This document shows positions 23,614-31,451 of a stretch of 50,180 nt of DNA, piece by piece. Each line of letters opens with the position of its first letter. The stretch's first letter is position 1. The notes beneath the pieces are model-generated. The model worked only from the letters and a program-made list of their open reading frames with translations. It made no database searches and was not told the origin of the DNA. Source of the stretch: Haloparvum sedimenti. Its GTDB lineage: Archaea > Halobacteriota > Halobacteria > Halobacteriales > Haloferacaceae. The translations under genes were made by a program, and so were the position numbers. Location of the stretch: positions 1 to 50,180 of the forward strand of contig NZ_LKIR01000004.1 in NCBI RefSeq assembly GCF_001462205.1. Direction: 5' to 3'.

Positions 23614-25654
23614 GCCCGCCGACGGCGTCGAGTTTTCCGCCCTCCCCGACTGGGCGGAGCGCTTCGTTCGGGATCTGGACGATCGGTTCGGCGTTCTCTC
23701 GGGCGACCGCGCCGAGGAGAACTTCCCGCGGGGGGAGGCCCCGCCCTGGCTCCGCGGCGATCACGACGGGGGCGACGGGAGCCCGCCCGACTGGCTGGAC
23801 AGCTTCCTCATGGACGGGAACCCCGACCTCCAGCGGCTGTGGATGGACGAGGGGTTCCTGGGAACCGACCCCGAGTGGCTGGCCGAACTCCACCAACACG
23901 AGCGGGCGGACGTCGCCCGCGTGTTCATGCTCGTCGGCAACGTCCACGACTACGCGTTCTCTCCGCACCGCGGGTTCACGCCGGTCATCGACCGGCTGGA
24001 GCGGAGCGCGGCCGCGCGGAAGGACTGGGTCGTTCGCTACTCCCTCTCGAACGGCTTCTCCGACCCGATCAGGGGCGACGGGACGCCGGCCGACGACCCG
24101 ACGCCGTTCGAGGTGCTGGAGGAGGAGGACGACCTCGACCTCCGGGACGGGAGAGCCCGGAGCGCGCAGGAGGCGCTCGACCGCGACCTGCAGGTCATCG
24201 AGCGGCTGCTCGGGGCGGGCTACGACGGCGGCGTCTCGGTCATCGTGGACAACCTGCAGCTGCTGGTCCCGCCCGACTCCACGAACGTCAACCGGAACGT
24301 CCTGACGGACGCGATACAGCGGTGGGCGCAATCCCCGGAGATGTTCCGGAGCGAGAACCAGGTGGTCCTGTTGGCCGACGGGACCGACTCCCTCAACGAC
24401 GACCTCCGGTCCGGAACCAGCCACGTCGACACGATCGAGGTCCCGCGTCCCGAGACGGCCGAAGCCCGGCTGAAGTTCCTGACGACGCTCTTCACGGGGT
24501 CGCGCGTCGACCACATGCCCGGCGTGCGCATCGACGCGGCCGCCGAACCGGTCCGGTTCAGCGACGAGTTCGGCGACCGCATCGACGAGAAGCTCGCGAC
24601 GCTGGCGAACAGGACGTCGGGCCTCGACAGGGTCGGCCTCGAGAACCTCGTCTTACAGGCCCGATCCGAACGGGACGGGGAGCTGACGATGGAGTACGTG
24701 ACGGAGGCGAAGCGGGACCTGCTCTCCGAGGAGAGCGGGGGGCTGTTGCAGGTCACGGAGCCCGACCCGTCGACGGACCCGCAGGAGGCGTTCGCGGCCG
24801 TCGGCGGGCTGGAGCCGGTCCGCCGGAAGCTGCTGACGATCTCCGAGCTGCTGGACGAGGCCGGCGACTCCGAGATGGTCCGGCGCTCGCTCCCGAACGG
24901 TCTGCTGTTCCTGGGTCCGCCCGGCACCGGGAAGACGATGGTCGCCCGCGCGTTCGCGAACGCCTGCGGCGTCAACTTCGCCGAGTTCGGCGACATCCGT
25001 TCGATGTGGGTCGGCGAGTCCGAGCGGAACCTCTCGCGGGCGCTGGAGCTGATCCGCTCGCTGAAGCCGGTCGTCGTGTTCATGGACGAGATCGACCAGA
25101 GCCTCGGCCAGCGCGGGGACGGGACCGGCAGCGGCGTCGACCAGCGCCTGTTCGCGCGCATCCTGCAGTTCATGTCCGACCCGGAGCTGGAGGGCGAGGT
25201 GATCTGGATCGGCGCCAGCAACGAGCCGCACAAGATCGATCCCGCCCTCAAGCGGGCCGGGCGGTTCGACCTGACGATCCCGTTCCTCCGCCCGGACGCC
25301 GAGGCGCGGCGCGCCATCCTGGAGGTGAACTTCGGGCGGCGGGAGGCGACGCCGGCGCTCGAGGAGCGCGACTGGGCGGAGCTCGTGGAGCGAACCGAGG
25401 GGTACACCGGCGCCGAGCTGGAGCGGGTCGCCAAGGAGGCCGTCTGGAACCACCTGGCCGCGAACGGCACCGACGAGGGGTCGACGATCCCCGCGACCGC
25501 GGTCCTCGACGCGCTCGAGACGTACCAGCCGCCCGCGAACCGGTCCGAGTACCGCCGGATGGAGGACGAGGCCCTGGAGGAGGTGACCGCGGTCGACCTC
25601 CTTCCGGACAGGTACAAGGAGCGTCGACGCGAGCTGGGCGGCGGAGAGCCCTGA
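23606..25654 (+). CDS. AAA+ ATPase with degenerate N-terminal AAA-like domain
   Basis: A 682-residue ATPase. The C-terminal module is a classical AAA domain: Walker A GPPGTGKT (residues 437-444), pore-type segment DIRSMWVGESERNLSRAL, Walker B VVFMDEID (Asp494, Glu495), sensor 1 GASNEP with Asn539, and KRAGRFD with Arg553 as arginine-finger region, then a helical lid (EGYTGAELERVAKEAVWNHL). The N-terminal half has VFMLVGNVHDYAF and a Walker-B-like strand VSVIVDNLQLL (around Asp215) but no P-loop, so it looks like a second AAA fold that has lost ATP binding, a layout also seen in Ycf46-like proteins. As the only enzyme of the operon it probably remodels the HEAT/coiled-coil assembly. Confidence 0.85.
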   Translation: MSEPADGVEFSALPDWAERFVRDLDDRFGVLSGDRAEENFPRGEAPPWLRGDHDGGDGSPPDWLDSFLMDGNPDLQRLWMDEGFLGTDPEWLAELHQHERADVARVFMLVGNVHDYAFSPHRGFTPVIDRLERSAAARKDWVVRYSLSNGFSDPIRGDGTPADDPTPFEVLEEEDDLDLRDGRARSAQEALDRDLQVIERLLGAGYDGGVSVIVDNLQLLVPPDSTNVNRNVLTDAIQRWAQSPEMFRSENQVVLLADGTDSLNDDLRSGTSHVDTIEVPRPETAEARLKFLTTLFTGSRVDHMPGVRIDAAAEPVRFSDEFGDRIDEKLATLANRTSGLDRVGLENLVLQARSERDGELTMEYVTEAKRDLLSEESGGLLQVTEPDPSTDPQEAFAAVGGLEPVRRKLLTISELLDEAGDSEMVRRSLPNGLLFLGPPGTGKTMVARAFANACGVNFAEFGDIRSMWVGESERNLSRALELIRSLKPVVVFMDEIDQSLGQRGDGTGSGVDQRLFARILQFMSDPELEGEVIWIGASNEPHKIDPALKRAGRFDLTIPFLRPDAEARRAILEVNFGRREATPALEERDWAELVERTEGYTGAELERVAKEAVWNHLAANGTDEGSTIPATAVLDALETYQPPANRSEYRRMEDEALEEVTAVDLLPDRYKERRRELGGGEP

Positions 25655-25724
25655 CGGCACTAGGTTCGTCCCGTCGGTCGCGCCCGTGGCCAACCTTCAT
25701 GCCGACGCTGGCCCAACGTCAGGC

Positions 25725-25964
25725 ATGGCGATCACTCTGTACGCGCTGGACGGCTGTCCCTGGTGCGAGAAGGTCCACGACGCGCTCGAGGCGGCGGGCG
25801 TCGACTACGACACCGAGTGGGTCGAGGCGCTTCACTCCGAGCGCGACGAGGTCCGCCGCGTGAGCGGGCAGCGGGGCGTGCCGGTTCTCGTGGACGGCGA
25901 CCGCGGCGTGACGATGTGCGAGAGCGCCAACATCGTGGAGTACGTGGAGCGCACGCTGGCATGA
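25725..25964 (+). CDS. Glutaredoxin-like thiol-disulfide oxidoreductase
   Basis: A 79-residue thioredoxin-fold protein with the active site Cys11-Pro-Trp-Cys14 in YALDGCPWCEKV. The cis-Pro region GVPVLVDGD and a C-terminal TMCESANIVEYVERTLA (glutathione-transferase-like end) are also present. Haloarchaea use gamma-glutamylcysteine or other thiols rather than glutathione, so the true reductant is open. The ATG at 25725 is chosen because the preceding in-frame codons do not belong to the fold. It overlaps the adenosyltransferase gene by ATGA and lies 70 bases after the AAA gene. Confidence 0.9.
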   Translation: MAITLYALDGCPWCEKVHDALEAAGVDYDTEWVEALHSERDEVRRVSGQRGVPVLVDGDRGVTMCESANIVEYVERTLA

Positions 25965-26494
25965 CGATCTACACCGGCCGCGGGGACGCCGGCGAGACGG
26001 ACCTGCGGACGATGGAGCGGGTCTCCAAGACGGACCCGCGGATCGAAGCCTACGGCACCGTCGACGAGGCGAACGCGCTCCTCGGAACGGTTCGCCCGAC
26101 CGGCTACGACGACGTGGACGAGGTGCTCGAGGCGGTGCAGAACCACCTCCACATCGTCCAGGCGGACCTCGCGAACCCCGACCCGGACGAGGACGACCCG
26201 CGCGTGCGCCCGGAACACACCGAACGGCTCGAGGACTGGATCGACGGCTTCGACGAGGAGCTGGAGCCGCTCCGGTCGTTCGTTCTCCCCGGTGGGGGCG
26301 AGGGGGGCGCCGCGCTGCATCACGCCCGCGCGGTGACGCGGCGGGCGGAGCGGCGCGCGGTCGCGCTCGCGCGGACGGAGGAGACGAACGAGGAGGTCGT
26401 CACCTACCTCAACCGACTCTCGGACGCGCTGTTCACGCTGGCGCGCGTCGTCAACGCGCGGGACGGCGAGGTCGAGGAGTCGCCGAGCTACTGA
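25961..26494 (+). CDS. ATP:cob(I)alamin adenosyltransferase, PduO type
   Basis: A 177-residue enzyme transferring the adenosyl group of ATP to cob(I)alamin, giving coenzyme B12. The N-terminal ATP loop TIYTGRGDAGETDLRTMERV, the RIEAYGTVDEANALLGTVRP segment, FVLPGG, RAVTRRAERRAVALAR and YLNRLSDALFTLARVVN are the complete PduO signature in order. Length is normal for the single-domain form. It is translationally coupled to glutaredoxin, which may help keep thiols or cobalamin reduced; that link is inferred. No cobalamin riboswitch is visible upstream, as expected for an archaeon. Confidence 0.95.
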   Translation: MTIYTGRGDAGETDLRTMERVSKTDPRIEAYGTVDEANALLGTVRPTGYDDVDEVLEAVQNHLHIVQADLANPDPDEDDPRVRPEHTERLEDWIDGFDEELEPLRSFVLPGGGEGGAALHHARAVTRRAERRAVALARTEETNEEVVTYLNRLSDALFTLARVVNARDGEVEESPSY

Positions 26495-26632
26495 CACCGT
26501 TCCACGGCAGTTCTCGGCACGTTCTACGGGGTGTGGTGACGAGTGCGGCCCGATCGCGTGGGCGTCAGCCGGCCCGAACGCCAGAGTCGGCCCGAACGCC
26601 CCCAACCGGCTCGGCCACCGCCGTCGAACTCC

Positions 26633-27556
26633 TTACCGCTCTCTGTCGCCGCCGACGCCGGGGATCGCGACCAGGTCCTCGACGCGGGCCATCAGCTCGG
26701 TGGCCGTCAACACCAGACAGAGGTACGCGAGGCCGGTCACCGCGAAGATCATCGGGTACCGGAACGTGTCCGAGGCGATCTCGAACGCGCGGTAGTAGAG
26801 CTCGGGGACGGTGATAAACGCCGCCAGCGAGGAGTACTTGATCAGGTAGACGAACTCGTTGGTCCACGAGGGGATCGCGTAGCGCAGCCCCTGCGGGAGC
26901 ACCACGTAGTAGATCGTCTCGACCTTCGAGAGGCCGATGGCGCGGCCGGCCGTGAGCTGGCCCTCCTCGACGCTCTCGATGGCGCCCCGGATGTACTCGG
27001 CCTGGTAGGCGGCGCCGTTGAGCACGAACCCGAGGATGGCGACCCAGACGACGTTGCGCGCGAACACGTCCGAGAGCGCGACCGGGACGTACTGACCCAT
27101 GTTCAGCCCGAAGTGGAGCACGAACAGCTGGGCCAAAAGCGGCGTCCCGCGCAGCAGCTCGGTGTAGACGAGCGAGACGTACGCCGTGAGCCGGCCGTAG
27201 ACGCGCGCGACCGCCAGCGGGACGGCGATGAAGAACCCCACGGCGAGGCTGACGACCGTGATTACGACCGTGAGCCAGATGCCGCGGGCGATCTCCGGCG
27301 AGATGCGCGTCACGAAGGCCAGGTCGGTGGCGTACGCCGACAGCAGGGGGAGGGCGGCGAGCGCGCTCTCGACGGTCCCGGGCGCGACGAACGGCTCGCC
27401 GACGGGGACCACGGGCCCGCCGAGCCAGCGGTTCACCCAGGTCGCGAGCAGCCAGCCCCAGAAGACGACGCCCGCGGCGACGAAGAGGAGACGCCCCGCG
27501 GAGGGGATCGCCTCCCCCGGGTCGCTCACGTTCGCGGGGCGGGTGGAGTCGGCCAT
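26633..27556 (-). CDS. Polar amino-acid ABC transporter permease (second permease)
   Basis: A 307-residue membrane protein with five or more hydrophobic segments. The cytoplasmic ABC-interaction loop is GRAIGLSKVETIYYVVLPQG, then LRYAIPSWTNEFVYLIKYSS, typical of His/Glu/Gln/Arg-type permeases. The N-terminal 40 residues contain an extra hydrophobic stretch (LLFVAAGVVFWGWLLATWV) and the middle holds a longer periplasmic-side loop than usual. It is the last gene of a four-gene transport operon; its ATG overlaps the stop of the ATPase gene by one base. Confidence 0.88.
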   Translation of the reverse strand: MADSTRPANVSDPGEAIPSAGRLLFVAAGVVFWGWLLATWVNRWLGGPVVPVGEPFVAPGTVESALAALPLLSAYATDLAFVTRISPEIARGIWLTVVITVVSLAVGFFIAVPLAVARVYGRLTAYVSLVYTELLRGTPLLAQLFVLHFGLNMGQYVPVALSDVFARNVVWVAILGFVLNGAAYQAEYIRGAIESVEEGQLTAGRAIGLSKVETIYYVVLPQGLRYAIPSWTNEFVYLIKYSSLAAFITVPELYYRAFEIASDTFRYPMIFAVTGLAYLCLVLTATELMARVEDLVAIPGVGGDRER

Positions 27557-28371
27557 CAGTCGTGGCTCGCGATGCGGTCGAGGAAGCGGGCGGTCCGCTC
27601 CTTCTCGGGGTTATCGAACAGCTGTTCGGGGGGGCCACGCTCCACGACGCGGCCCTCGTCGAGGAAGACGATCTCGTCGGCGACCGCGCGCGCGAAGCTC
27701 ATCTCGTGGGTCACCACGAGCATCGTCATCCCGTCCGCGACCAGGTCGTGCATCACCTCCAGCACCTCCCCGATGAGTTCGGGGTCGAGCGCGCTCGTGG
27801 GTTCGTCGAACAGCATCAGCTTCGGCTCCATCGCCAGCGCGCGGGCGATGCCGACGCGCTGTTTCTGTCCCCCGGACAGCTCCGCGGGGTAGGAGTCGGT
27901 CTGGTCGGCGAGTCCGACGCGCTCGAGCTGGGCGTGCGCGCGCTCGTCCGCCTCCGCCTCGGAAAGGTCGAGCACTCGGCGGGGGCCGAGCGCGACGTTA
28001 TCGAGCGCGGTGAGGTGCGCGAACAGGTTGAAGTCCTGGAACACCATCCCGACCTCCCGCCGGAGCTCGTCGACGTCCACGTCGGGCGCAGTCACCTCCT
28101 CGCCGTCGAGGAAGATTTCGCCCTCCTGTGCCTCCGCGAGCCGATTGACACAGCGCAGCATGGTCGATTTCCCCGACCCCGAGGGGCCGATCAGGACGGT
28201 TACGTCGCCGCGGTCCATCTCGAAGGAGACGTCGTCGAGCACCTGCTCGTCGCCGTACCACTTCGAGATGTCCGCGACGCGGAGGTAGTCGCGGTCGCCG
28301 GACTCGGCGGCGTCGTTCGCGTCGGCATCGGCGTTCGCGTCGGCGTCCGGGTTCGAGTCAGCGTCGCTCAC
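27556..28371 (-). CDS. Polar amino-acid ABC transporter ATP-binding protein
   Basis: A 271-residue ATPase. Walker A GPSGSGKST, Q-loop VFQDFNLFAHLTALDN, signature LSGGQKQRVGIARALAM, Walker B LMLFDEPTSALD and the switch His in VVTHEMSFAR are all present and intact. The first 25 residues are a low-complexity acidic Asp/Ala/Asn run (for example DADANADADANDAAE) absent from bacterial homologues, probably a flexible salt-adapted tail. Overlaps the upstream permease gene by four bases. Confidence 0.95.
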   Translation of the reverse strand: MSDADSNPDADANADADANDAAESGDRDYLRVADISKWYGDEQVLDDVSFEMDRGDVTVLIGPSGSGKSTMLRCVNRLAEAQEGEIFLDGEEVTAPDVDVDELRREVGMVFQDFNLFAHLTALDNVALGPRRVLDLSEAEADERAHAQLERVGLADQTDSYPAELSGGQKQRVGIARALAMEPKLMLFDEPTSALDPELIGEVLEVMHDLVADGMTMLVVTHEMSFARAVADEIVFLDEGRVVERGPPEQLFDNPEKERTARFLDRIASHD

Positions 28372-29174
28372 GCCGACTCACCTCCGGGGATCGCGTAATA
28401 CTCGCCGAGGTAGTCGAGCGCGCGGTTCGTCGTGAACGTGAGGACGAAGTAGATGGCACTGATGAAGATGATGACTTCGAGCACCGCGGTCGTCCGCTCG
28501 ACGAACAGGTCGTAGCTGCGCGTCAGCAGCTCGGCCAGTCCGATGGCGAAGACGATGCTCGTGTCCTTCAGGACGATGGTGAACTCGTTCTGGAACCCGG
28601 GCACGGAGCGGCGGAGCGCCTGCGGCACGGCGACGTGGCGGATCGCCTCGAGCTGCGACATGCCGACGGCGCGTGCCGCCTCCAGCTGGCCGTCGTCGAC
28701 GCTGCCGAGCGTCGCGCGGAAGATCTGCGACTGGTAGGCCGCGCTGCGGAGCCCGAGCCCGAGGATCCCCGACATCACCGCGCCCGAGAGCGTTACCACG
28801 CCGAGGTCGATCGACGGCACTCCCAGCACGAAGTACATGAACACGAGGATCACCACGATCGGCGTCCCGCGCAGGACGACGCCGACGCTCTCGACGAGCC
28901 GCTTCGGGAGCCCCTCCCCGTACGTCTCGACCGCGCCCGCCGGGAAGCCGACGAGGAAGCCGAGCAGGATCGACGCGACCGTCAGCCCGACCGTCATCAG
29001 CGCGCCGCCGATGAGGTAGTCCGCGTTTCTGAACACGAACGCCCAGTCCTCGAGTTCGCCGATCTGCAGCGGCGCCGCGCCGCCGTCCACAAGCGCCGTG
29101 AGGGCGGTCGCGACAGCTCCGACGGACGCGGGGCTGTCGGCCGCGACGAGCGCGAGCGTCGACGTGGCGCTCAT
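28368..29174 (-). CDS. Polar amino-acid ABC transporter permease (first permease)
   Basis: A 268-residue integral membrane protein with hydrophobic segments around residues 45-75 (GGALMTVGLTVASILLGFLV), 90-115, 120-150 and near the end. The EAA-type loop reads GQLEAARAVGMSQLEAIRHV then AVPQALRRSVPGFQNEF, aligned to the loop in its partner. Two different permeases plus one ATPase and one binding protein form a heteromeric importer. Starts four bases after the binding-protein stop. Confidence 0.9.
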   Translation of the reverse strand: MSATSTLALVAADSPASVGAVATALTALVDGGAAPLQIGELEDWAFVFRNADYLIGGALMTVGLTVASILLGFLVGFPAGAVETYGEGLPKRLVESVGVVLRGTPIVVILVFMYFVLGVPSIDLGVVTLSGAVMSGILGLGLRSAAYQSQIFRATLGSVDDGQLEAARAVGMSQLEAIRHVAVPQALRRSVPGFQNEFTIVLKDTSIVFAIGLAELLTRSYDLFVERTTAVLEVIIFISAIYFVLTFTTNRALDYLGEYYAIPGGESA

Positions 29175-29177
29175 CGC

Positions 29178-29975
29178 CTACTCCTGTCCGAACCAGCGGT
29201 TGGTGATCTCCTCGTAGGTGCCGTCCTCGCGAACGGTCGCGAGCCCGCTGTTGAGCGCCTCGCGCACGTCGTCGTCGTCCTGCCGGACGCCGAAGCCGAA
29301 CTCCTCGCCGGTCTCCTCGACGAACGCCACTTCCACGTCGCGCTGGGACGCGAACGTCTCGGCGACGGGCAGGTCGATGACGACCGCGTCGATGTTGCCG
29401 TTCTCGAGGTCCTCGACCGCGAACACGTAGTTGTCGTACGAGGAGTAGTCGTCCTCGGAGATGATCCCGGGATCGATGAGGTTCGACTGCACTTGGTCGG
29501 CGCCGGTCGTCCCGGACTGCGCGCCGACGGTGCGGCCGTCGAAGTCCTCCCACCCTTCGGGCTGGAAGTCGCCGCCCTCGGCGACCAGCACGGACTGGTC
29601 GGACTGCCAGTAGGGGTCCGAGAAGGAGATGGTCTCCTGTCTGTCCTCGGTGATCGTCATCGCGGCCGCGATCACGTCGATCCGGTCGTTCGTCAGCGCG
29701 GGGATGAGCGAGTCGAACTCGAACTCCTCCCACGAGCCCAGCTCGTAGTCGGTCTCCGCGACGACCGCCTCGATGAGGTCCACGTCGAACCCGACGAGCT
29801 CGCCGTCCTGCTTCATCTCGAACGGGGCGAACCCGGGGGCGGTCCCCGGCGTGATCGTTCCGGCGGAGCCCCCGCCGATACAGCCGGCGGTGGCGGTCAG
29901 TCCGGTCGCGGCCGACGCGCCGGTGATCTGCAGGTACGTCCGGCGACTCATGTCCATCTGCGTGCGGCGTGACAT
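29178..29975 (-). CDS. Amino-acid-type ABC transporter substrate-binding lipoprotein
   Basis: A 265-residue family 3 solute-binding protein. It begins MSRRTQMDMSRRTYLQITGA, with a Tat-type twin Arg and a lipobox TAGC around residue 32, so it is exported folded and lipid-anchored outside. The mature domain has GFAPFEMKQDGELVGFDVDL, RIDVIAAAMTITEDRQETIS and FSDPYWQSDQSVLVAEGG, with typical ligand residues for polar amino acids. Start choice: ATGs at 29975, 29957 and 29951 are possible; 29975 has a weak TATA-like CCTTGAAACC about 27 bases upstream. The mature protein is acidic. Ligand unproven. Confidence 0.9.
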   Translation of the reverse strand: MSRRTQMDMSRRTYLQITGASAATGLTATAGCIGGGSAGTITPGTAPGFAPFEMKQDGELVGFDVDLIEAVVAETDYELGSWEEFEFDSLIPALTNDRIDVIAAAMTITEDRQETISFSDPYWQSDQSVLVAEGGDFQPEGWEDFDGRTVGAQSGTTGADQVQSNLIDPGIISEDDYSSYDNYVFAVEDLENGNIDAVVIDLPVAETFASQRDVEVAFVEETGEEFGFGVRQDDDDVREALNSGLATVREDGTYEEITNRWFGQE

Positions 29976-30104
29976 ACTGTTCACGTCGGCGAGCACCGGT
30001 TTCAAGGTTTCCTCCCGGACTCGTCCGGCAATCGTCGCCGACAACGTCCCTCCGTCCGCGGTCTTGTGAACAGATAGCGTCTCGAGAGCGTATAGACCAC
30101 AAGG

Positions 30105-30132
30105 ATTAACAATATACGACGTAAATGTTAAT
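30105..30132. promoter_or_regulatory. Candidate NikR operator
   Basis: ATTAAC (30105-30110) and GTTAAT (30127-30132) form an inverted repeat with exactly 16 bases between them. Known bacterial NikR operators have the layout 6-N16-6 (GTATGA-N16-TCATAC). Adding one inner base on each side keeps the symmetry (ATTAACA/TGTTAAT). The site covers the AT-rich promoter of nikR and ends two bases before its ATG at 30135, so it fits autoregulation. Confidence 0.65.
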
Positions 30133-30134
30133 AC

Positions 30135-30560
30135 ATGACCGTCGTCAGCGTCTCGATGCCGGAGGAACTGCTGGATCGACTGGACGGGTTCGCGGACGAC
30201 CACGGCTACACGGGCCGCAGCGAGGTGGTCCGCGAGGCCTCCCGCAACCTGCTCGGGGAGTTCGAGGACGCCAAGCTGGAGGACCGCGAGCTGATGGCCG
30301 TCGTCACGGTGCTTTTCGACTACGAGACGACGAGCGTCGAGGAGCGGATGATGCACCTCCGCCACGAACACGAGTCGCTCGTAGCGGCCAACTTCCACAG
30401 CCACGTCGGCACCCACTACTGCATGGAGCTGTTCGTGCTGGAGGGTCGACTCGAGGAGATCTCCTCGTTCGTCGGCCGGATCCGCGCGACGAAGGACACC
30501 CTCTCGGTCGACTACAGCGTGATGCCAGTCGACGAGTTCGGGCCGGTCGGCGCGGAGTGA
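30135..30560 (+). CDS. nikR: Nickel-responsive transcription regulator NikR
   Basis: A 141-residue protein. Residues 1-45 form a ribbon-helix-helix DNA-binding domain ([20 protein letters not shown], then [14 protein letters not shown]). The C-terminal ACT-like domain holds the square-planar nickel ligands: His77 in LRHEHE, His88 and His90 in FHSHVG and Cys96 in HYCMEL, matching E. coli His76, His87, His89 and Cys95 with an offset of one. It binds Ni(II) and then represses. The divergent ABC operon may be a target, although its binding protein looks like an amino-acid binder. Leaderless start judged from the promoter. Confidence 0.93.
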   Translation: MTVVSVSMPEELLDRLDGFADDHGYTGRSEVVREASRNLLGEFEDAKLEDRELMAVVTVLFDYETTSVEERMMHLRHEHESLVAANFHSHVGTHYCMELFVLEGRLEEISSFVGRIRATKDTLSVDYSVMPVDEFGPVGAE

Positions 30561-30602
30561 TCACCGGGCGTCGCGACTGTGACGACCCCGTGACGCCGCC
30601 CG

Positions 30603-31451
30603 TCACTCCACGGCCGACGCCGTGTCCTCGGTCGTCTCGCCGGCCGCGGGCGAGATGAACCGGTAAGAGGCGAACACGCAGCCGACCGCCAACGCGATCC
30701 CCGCGATCACGTCCACGAGCCAGTGGATCCCGAGGTACATCGTCGCGATCACCACCGAGAGCGCCAGCGGCGTGGCGATCGCGGCCCATCCGGGGTACTC
30801 GCGACGTGTCAACAGCGCGAACAGCCCGACGGTGACCGACAGGGAGGTGTGCAGCGACGGAAAGACGTTCGTGTTCTCGTTGATCTGGCTCGTGAGCGCC
30901 AGCACGTCCGGATTGAACGTGAAAAGCAGCGGCTGGACCATGTCGGGCATAATGTTGCGCGGCCCGTGGGCGTAGACGACGGTGTAACAGACCAACCCGA
31001 TGGCGTAGTTGAGCGCGTACGCCGTCATCAGGCGTTTGAGCGTGGTCGACTCCTCGAGGACGCCGTAGGCGACGAACGGGAACACCAGCAGGAACACGTA
31101 GCCGTAGACGTACACCCACGAGAAGTAGAGGGTGCGAAGCGGGGTCGCGAACGTCGCCTGTAGCCACGCGACGAACTCCCCCTCGAACGCGAAGATCGCG
31201 CCGGTGAGGTAGAGTCCGTACAGCTGCGAGACGACCTGGAGCCGTTCGCGGGCGACCGCGCTGACGAGGAGCACCGACACAAGCAGGATGATCTGCGGTT
31301 TGAGCTCTCGGATCCGGGGTAACGCGTTCTGTCGAAGCCGATAGAGCCGGCCCGGGCCGATGGTCGCGACGCCGACGATCAGACACAGCGAGACCGTCGA
31401 GATCGCGAGGTAGGTCACGACCGACAGCAGCACCGCGTACCGCTCGATCAC
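30603..31451 (-). CDS. PAP2-superfamily membrane phosphatase / inositol-phosphotransferase-like
   Basis: A 282-residue protein with about six hydrophobic segments. The PAP2 motifs appear in order: YAHGPRN (about residues 161-167), FPSLHTSLSVTVGLF with the catalytic-type Ser-Leu-His, and YLGIHWLVDVIAG with the final His and Asp. The arrangement (long N-terminal membrane part, YxxGPR, PSLH) is closer to inositolphosphotransferase-like PAP2 proteins than to diacylglycerol pyrophosphate phosphatases. It may dephosphorylate lipid phosphates or transfer a head group; unproven. Its ATG overlaps the stop of the upstream binding-protein gene by four bases, an unusual pairing. Confidence 0.82.
   Translation of the reverse strand: MIERYAVLLSVVTYLAISTVSLCLIVGVATIGPGRLYRLRQNALPRIRELKPQIILLVSVLLVSAVARERLQVVSQLYGLYLTGAIFAFEGEFVAWLQATFATPLRTLYFSWVYVYGYVFLLVFPFVAYGVLEESTTLKRLMTAYALNYAIGLVCYTVVYAHGPRNIMPDMVQPLLFTFNPDVLALTSQINENTNVFPSLHTSLSVTVGLFALLTRREYPGWAAIATPLALSVVIATMYLGIHWLVDVIAGIALAVGCVFASYRFISPAAGETTEDTASAVE

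Noticed and set aside
14576-25654. SMC/Rad50 or condensin-like complex
   Set aside because: The long coiled coils lack Walker A, signature and Walker B heads and a hinge; the only ATPase is a separate AAA+ protein.
25655-25724. Cobalamin riboswitch before the glutaredoxin/adenosyltransferase pair
   Set aside because: The gap is only 70 bases with no B12-box-like sequence, and such riboswitches are not expected in haloarchaea.
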